Of a stretch of DNA of 64,000 nt, positions 60,532 through 64,000 are shown piece by piece. The DNA lies in contig NZ_VTOU01000006.1 in NCBI RefSeq assembly GCF_008274695.1, positions 1-64,000 of the forward strand, written 5' to 3'. Numbering within the stretch: position 1 is the first letter of the stretch; each line of letters begins with the position of its first letter. Made by a program: the position numbers and the translations under genes. Under the pieces are notes generated by a model. That model did not search any database and had not been told where the DNA came from. It worked only from the letters and a program-made list of their open reading frames with translations. The stretch is from Sphingomonas montanisoli (lineage in GTDB: Bacteria > Pseudomonadota > Alphaproteobacteria > Sphingomonadales > Sphingomonadaceae).

Positions 60532-61281
60532 TCAGCGCCGGAGAATGTCAGTGAAGCTGATGGCTCCGTCGAACAGCGCCCGAATGGCGAGCATCGTTCG
60601 CTTCGTCACACCATAGCGGTCGCGGGCATCTTTCAAATGCTGGGTTACCGTTTCAACCCCGACGCCAAGGATCCTGGCGATCTCCCAATCGGTCTTTCCC
60701 CGCGCGACAAGCGCTACGCATTCTGTTTGCCGATCGGTGAGTTGCGGGGCGGGCGGGATGGGCGCGATGCCCGATCGGGCTATCTTGCGAGCGGCCTCAA
60801 ATGCAAAACTGCCTACGAGCTGGACCAGCGGCAATTGCACATCCTCCAGTTCCTCCCCGTTGCGCATAGCAAACGAGCATGATCCGTTCGCCTCGCCGGG
60901 GATATGGGCGGGGATTGTAAATCCGTCGCCGAGGCCGGCCGTGCGAGCCGCAGCGAGTACGGCGTGATCGCGCGGGTTCAACGTGATCAGCGTTGCTACC
61001 TTCGACCAGGTGAAGCCGACGGTCGTGGTGTGGCTGGCGCGATGTATCGGGTCGGCTGCATACAGCCGACCCTCTTCGAACGCATCGACCCAATCTCGAG
61101 GATAGCTGACGAGGCGAACGATTGTGCTGCCAGGACTCAGTAAATCGATGTGATGCACGAGCGCAAAATATCGAAACCCCATCGCTGCCGTGATTTCTTC
61201 GACAGCCTGCATGAGAGCATGAGGGGTGGTAGCGGCACGGGCAACGGTGCAGAATGCCTGCACTTCGGCAAGGGTGATCAT
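60532..61281 (-). CDS. LuxR-family autoinducer-binding regulator 1
   Basis: 249 residues. The N-terminal autoinducer-binding domain keeps the expected aromatic and acidic ligands Trp64, Phe68, Asp77, Pro78 and Trp92. The C-terminal GerE-type HTH is PQLTDRQTECVALVARGKTDWEIARILGVGVETVTQHLKDARDRYGV. It lies directly upstream of luxI and 20 bp downstream of a second luxR. This duplication hints at division of labour between activation of luxI and of other targets. Confidence 0.9.
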   Translation of the reverse strand: MITLAEVQAFCTVARAATTPHALMQAVEEITAAMGFRYFALVHHIDLLSPGSTIVRLVSYPRDWVDAFEEGRLYAADPIHRASHTTTVGFTWSKVATLITLNPRDHAVLAAARTAGLGDGFTIPAHIPGEANGSCSFAMRNGEELEDVQLPLVQLVGSFAFEAARKIARSGIAPIPPAPQLTDRQTECVALVARGKTDWEIARILGVGVETVTQHLKDARDRYGVTKRTMLAIRALFDGAISFTDILRR

Positions 61282-61301
61282 GAACCGCCGATCTGCTTGC
61301 G

Positions 61302-62078
61302 CTACACGAGAGCCTCAATATTGAGATGGCCGTCGCGAACAGCGCGAAGCACCAGCTGCGTTCGGCGCCGGACGCCATAACGGCGGCGCGCGCCTTCGAC
61401 ATATTCGTGGACCGTATCGCGGCTCAGGCCCAGAATCTGGCCAATTTCCCAGTCGCTTTTCCCTTGTGCCACGAGGTCAAGGCAGTCGATCTGGCGAGGG
61501 CTGAGAGCTATCGGTATGTTTGCCAGTTCATCGGGACCCAGAAGGCTACGCGCCCGGTCGAACGCAACCGTGCCAACCAAACGGGCCGAAAGAAGGTCCG
61601 GGCTCGAAATCATCTCGTCGCCTTGGCGCGCCACCGTGAATATCGCGTCGGGCTCGTCGCGCATCCTGATCGGCATGGTGAACCCAGCTGCCAGTCCATG
61701 CGCGCGGCCCCGCTCCAGGATGGATAGCTGGCGCGCATTGGGCGCGATGTAGTCCCCGATCTGATCCCAGGTGAGCCCGGAGACGGTCTTGGCACAGGCG
61801 GCGTGGACCGGATCCTCCATGTAGAGGCGTGCATCCATCACCTCCTCGATCCAGCGCACCGGGTAGGTGGTTATGAGGAGAGCTTTGCGGGTGGTCCGTT
61901 TCAGATCGACATTATGCACCAATGCGAACCAGCGGAACCCGAACTGACGCACGATCGCATCGAGCATGGATTTGAGTTGGTCGAGGGTCGTCGCCTGCCG
62001 GCATTCTGCTTCGAACGCAGTGATGTCACCCAGGCGACCGGCATCTTTCAAACTTCCCATAATGCGAACGGTTCGCAT
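61302..62078 (-). CDS. LuxR-family autoinducer-binding regulator 2
   Basis: 258 residues. The binding domain has Trp76, Asp89, Pro90 and Trp104, but the position that is Tyr in most acyl-HSL receptors is Val80, a change expected to reshape the pocket. The HTH is IALSPRQIDCLDLVAQGKSDWEIGQILGLSRDTVHEYVEGARRRYGV. It is the first gene of the luxR2-luxR1-luxI-phyH cluster. The divergent intergenic region carries a striking 30-bp dyad. Confidence 0.88.
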   Translation of the reverse strand: MRTVRIMGSLKDAGRLGDITAFEAECRQATTLDQLKSMLDAIVRQFGFRWFALVHNVDLKRTTRKALLITTYPVRWIEEVMDARLYMEDPVHAACAKTVSGLTWDQIGDYIAPNARQLSILERGRAHGLAAGFTMPIRMRDEPDAIFTVARQGDEMISSPDLLSARLVGTVAFDRARSLLGPDELANIPIALSPRQIDCLDLVAQGKSDWEIGQILGLSRDTVHEYVEGARRRYGVRRRTQLVLRAVRDGHLNIEALV

Positions 62079-62218
62079 TTCAATTGCGGCTTAGTCCAGC
62101 CACCATTCGGCGAAGCCCTTGAAAAACAAGACCGGCTGCCTCCAACTTCCGACTCCCCGTACGAAATGGACGGGTCGTCTTTAGTGAGCGTCGCCTGGCA
62201 TCATGTTGAAGGGCGCCC

Positions 62219-62248
62219 GTGACACTTTACCTCGGGGCAAAGTGTCAC
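62219..62248. promoter_or_regulatory. 30-bp dyad between the lux cluster and a divergent gene
   Basis: GTGACACTTT-N10-AAAGTGTCAC, with 10-bp perfect arms. It lies 140 bp upstream of luxR2 and 76 bp upstream of the gene at 62324, in a good position for a shared operator. Confidence 0.6.
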
Positions 62249-62323
62249 AGCCGACAAAATGATGAAATCTGCGGCAAAGGGGGATTCACTTCACCCCCTA
62301 TATGTGCTTGATTCAATCCCGTT

Positions 62324-62890
62324 ATGTTGCACGCTCCGATCATTGGCGACGGCCGCCCGCAACTGGATATGCCCAGCTTGCTGGAGATGCTTGCGCGGTC
62401 CTCGTCTCGACCGCGCTACGCTTTCATGGTGCTCAACCTGATTGCACAGGTTTCCAGATCCGACGGCAGCGCGGGGCCTTTGGTGGCCAAGGGCGGCGGC
62501 CTCATTCCCTTGCGTGACTGGCTTTGTGACGCGCTCACCCCGATGGGGCAGCGTGACCCCCGGCGCGTTGCCCTGGAAGAGCGGATACGCAGCGATCTGG
62601 AAATGTCGGGCGCATTGCCCGCCAACGTCGATCAGGCCACGGCAATCATCGACGACGCCATCCGCGAGCAAGTGCGGGCGTCGGGAAAAACGAATGTGAG
62701 CCGAGCGGTATCGGAACTCGTGCGTGCTGGCTTGCTCAAGCGGCACTATCAGGGCTATTGTGTCGATCATCATAATCGCGGTGCGCAGCGCCAAGCCGTC
62801 TATGTTCTGGCAGGGTGCGCGCGCGGTCTCATCGGCGGCCAACCGGAGCAGCCGAGAGCGGTTCCAAGGCAGGCAGAACTGGCGTTCTGA
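62324..62890 (+). CDS. Putative winged-helix regulator of the transfer/lux region
   Basis: 188 residues. The C-terminal half (IIDDAIREQVRASGKTNVSRAVSELVRAGLLKRHYQGYCVDHHNRGAQRQAVYVLAG) has a winged-helix layout: helix, helix with a recognition segment (VSRAVSELVRAGLL), then a strand wing. The N-terminal 90 residues contain a second helical domain. There is no ribosome binding site at the ATG and no family I can name. It runs divergently from luxR2, with a 30-bp dyad between them, suggesting linked control. Confidence 0.55.
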   Translation: MLHAPIIGDGRPQLDMPSLLEMLARSSSRPRYAFMVLNLIAQVSRSDGSAGPLVAKGGGLIPLRDWLCDALTPMGQRDPRRVALEERIRSDLEMSGALPANVDQATAIIDDAIREQVRASGKTNVSRAVSELVRAGLLKRHYQGYCVDHHNRGAQRQAVYVLAGCARGLIGGQPEQPRAVPRQAELAF

Positions 62891-63006
62891 TCGCCTCAGA
62901 ACTGACCAAATTTAACATAACCATTATTATCGTACTTGAAAATTTCCGGCCTTGGCCGCGCTCGCGCACCGCTTTTCAGGCCCACGATCCGACGAACTTC
63001 AGTCCA
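62891..63006. other. Intergenic stretch between convergent genes
   Basis: AT-rich sequence around 62905-62945; no gene or clear terminator is visible. Confidence 0.35.
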
Positions 63007-63930
63007 TTATGGATGAAGATGGTCAGCCTCCTCGCACGGTTCCGCCTCCGTCTGGATCGTGCAATGCTCAATGGCAAATCGATCGCCCAGCATCGCCTGG
63101 ACAGCAGCACGGACGTTATCGCTTTCGACCGGATCGCCGATTTCGACGTGGACCGTACAATTCACTTCGTCGGTCGACATCGACCAGACGTGGAGATCAT
63201 GCACGCCAGATACGCCGGGGACCGCCTCGATGGCCTTCCTGATCTCGAACAAGCGCAACCCCCCCGGCACACCTTCGAGCAGCACATTGATTGTATCGCG
63301 CAGCAGCACCCAAGTGCGCGGTAGCACCCAAAGCCCGATCCCAATGGCGACGATCGGGTCGACGAGGGTCCAGCCGGTGAAACGGATGACGAGCGCGCCA
63401 GCGATGACGCCGATCGAACCGATCATGTCGGCCCAGACCTCGAGATAGGCACCTTTGACGTTGAGGCTGGCGTCCTTGCCCGACATCAGGATGCGCATCG
63501 AGGCCAGGTTCACGAGCAGGCCGATGATGGCTATAACCATCATGCCCGTGGATTGAACGGGTTCGGGCGACCGGAACCGCCCGATCGCTTCGATGAGCAC
63601 GTAGATCGCGACCGCGAACAGCATCAGCGCGTTAAAGGCCGCCGCCAAAATCTCGAAGCGCCGATAGCCAAAGGTCCGCTTGTCGTCCGGCGCGCGGGTG
63701 CCGATCCTGATAGCCATCAGAGCGATCACAAGGCCTGCGACGTCGGTGAGCATATGCCCGGCGTCCGAAAGCAAGGCGAGACTGTTGAACAGGAACGCGC
63801 CAACAACCTCAGCGACGAGGTAGGTAGCGGTCAGTGCCAAGGCCCAACCCAACATTTTGGCGTTGGCCCCGGCCGTATGATCGTGAGCGTGCCCGCCCTC
63901 GGCGTGCCCTGGTTCGTCGTGATCGTGCAT
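63007..63930 (-). CDS. Cation diffusion facilitator (CzcD/ZitB-like metal exporter)
   Basis: 307 residues. A histidine-rich N-terminus (MHDHDEPGHAEGGHAHDH) is followed by six membrane helices. The two transport sites are visible as SLALLSDAGHMLTD (helix II) and EVWADMIGSIGV (helix V). A C-terminal ferredoxin-like domain follows (GVPGGLRLFEIRKAIEAVPGVSGVHDLHVWSMS). It exports Zn(II), Co(II) or Cd(II) from the cytoplasm. The ATG at 63930 has AAGGA upstream; a GTG at 63948 would overlap the previous gene's stop. It is the left end of a likely metal-resistance operon that continues out of the window. Confidence 0.92.
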   Translation of the reverse strand: MHDHDEPGHAEGGHAHDHTAGANAKMLGWALALTATYLVAEVVGAFLFNSLALLSDAGHMLTDVAGLVIALMAIRIGTRAPDDKRTFGYRRFEILAAAFNALMLFAVAIYVLIEAIGRFRSPEPVQSTGMMVIAIIGLLVNLASMRILMSGKDASLNVKGAYLEVWADMIGSIGVIAGALVIRFTGWTLVDPIVAIGIGLWVLPRTWVLLRDTINVLLEGVPGGLRLFEIRKAIEAVPGVSGVHDLHVWSMSTDEVNCTVHVEIGDPVESDNVRAAVQAMLGDRFAIEHCTIQTEAEPCEEADHLHP

Positions 63931-63944
63931 CGCGTGTTCCTTCG

Positions 63945-63998
63945 TCACAGGGCGGGCGCCGCATCACGCGGCAACAGGGTCTCGGCATGGTCGGTGCG
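63945..63998 (-). CDS. C-terminal tail of an unidentified gene (5' end outside window)
   Basis: The last 17 codons of an open frame (RTDHAETLLPRDAAPAL) end 14 bp before the CDF exporter start. Too short to identify; a metal-efflux component is likely from context only. Confidence 0.4.
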   Translation of the reverse strand, partial: RTDHAETLLPRDAAPAL

Positions 63999-64000
63999 GG

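Overview
The window reads as part of a large conjugative plasmid (or plasmid-derived element) from an alphaproteobacterium, most likely a sphingomonad. It is GC-rich, its genes are packed with ATGA/GTGA overlaps, and it carries a Rep_3-type initiator with iterons, two complete ParA/ParB cassettes, a relaxase, a full VirB/VirD4 type IV secretion system (T4SS) and LuxR/LuxI genes next to a phytanoyl-CoA dioxygenase gene. No rRNA, tRNA, insertion sequence or CRISPR array was recognised by reading. The host assignment is inference from gene families, not from a marker gene.

Layout. 1-8040: stress and redox cargo. This holds the tail of a TDT/SLAC1-type transporter, a Moco sulfite dehydrogenase with its cytochrome c, a metallo-beta-lactamase-fold hydrolase, a frameshifted DUF202 membrane gene, an SDR/GH130-like pair, and a large-subunit catalase coupled to a hemerythrin-domain gene. 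8250-14870: plasmid core. This holds a tyrosine recombinase, a DUF1612-like HTH protein, parB-parA-rep, two palindromes flanking parA (candidate parS) and an iteron origin. 14880-29460: a DNA-metabolism block. This holds two SSBs, a CHC2/Toprim protein, a giant methyltransferase-helicase, a ParB-like protein, ArdC, a PAPS-reductase-like PP-loop protein, a DUF2493 protein and several unknowns. Many of these have long leaders that share sequence and structure. 29498-33199: a six-gene arsenic operon (arsR, two arsC, arsN-like, acr3, arsH) with a leaderless, operator-covered promoter. 33232-36610: small accessory genes, including an apparently SOS-controlled pair (LexA box GAAC-N7-GAAC), a receiver-domain fragment and a second frameshifted gene. 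36744-40761: a second parAB between two copies of an 18-bp palindrome, then a MobC-like protein and the relaxase.

40793-45464: a defence island with a three-gene ABC-ATPase conflict system (ABC-3C type) and an AbiEi/AbiEii type IV toxin-antitoxin, inserted between the relaxase and the T4SS. 45716-58785: LPD7 protein, VirD4, VirB11-VirB1 with EexN and TrbM-like proteins, all on the minus strand. 58914-62078: phyH, luxI and two tandem luxR genes on the same strand just upstream of the transfer operon. 62324-64000: an unknown wHTH-like protein, a CDF metal exporter and the tail of one more gene.

Working together: rep, iterons and par genes maintain the element; MobC, relaxase, VirD4 and VirB move it; EexN and ArdC/ABC-3C/AbiE deal with rival plasmids, restriction and phage; and the lux module sits where it could tie transfer to cell density. 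The most notable unexplained signals are a 45-nt identical leader element upstream of the DUF2493 and ssb genes, a family of purine-rich hairpin leaders in front of plasmid genes, the quorum-sensing/PhyH module abutting the T4SS, and the paired palindromes around each parA region.
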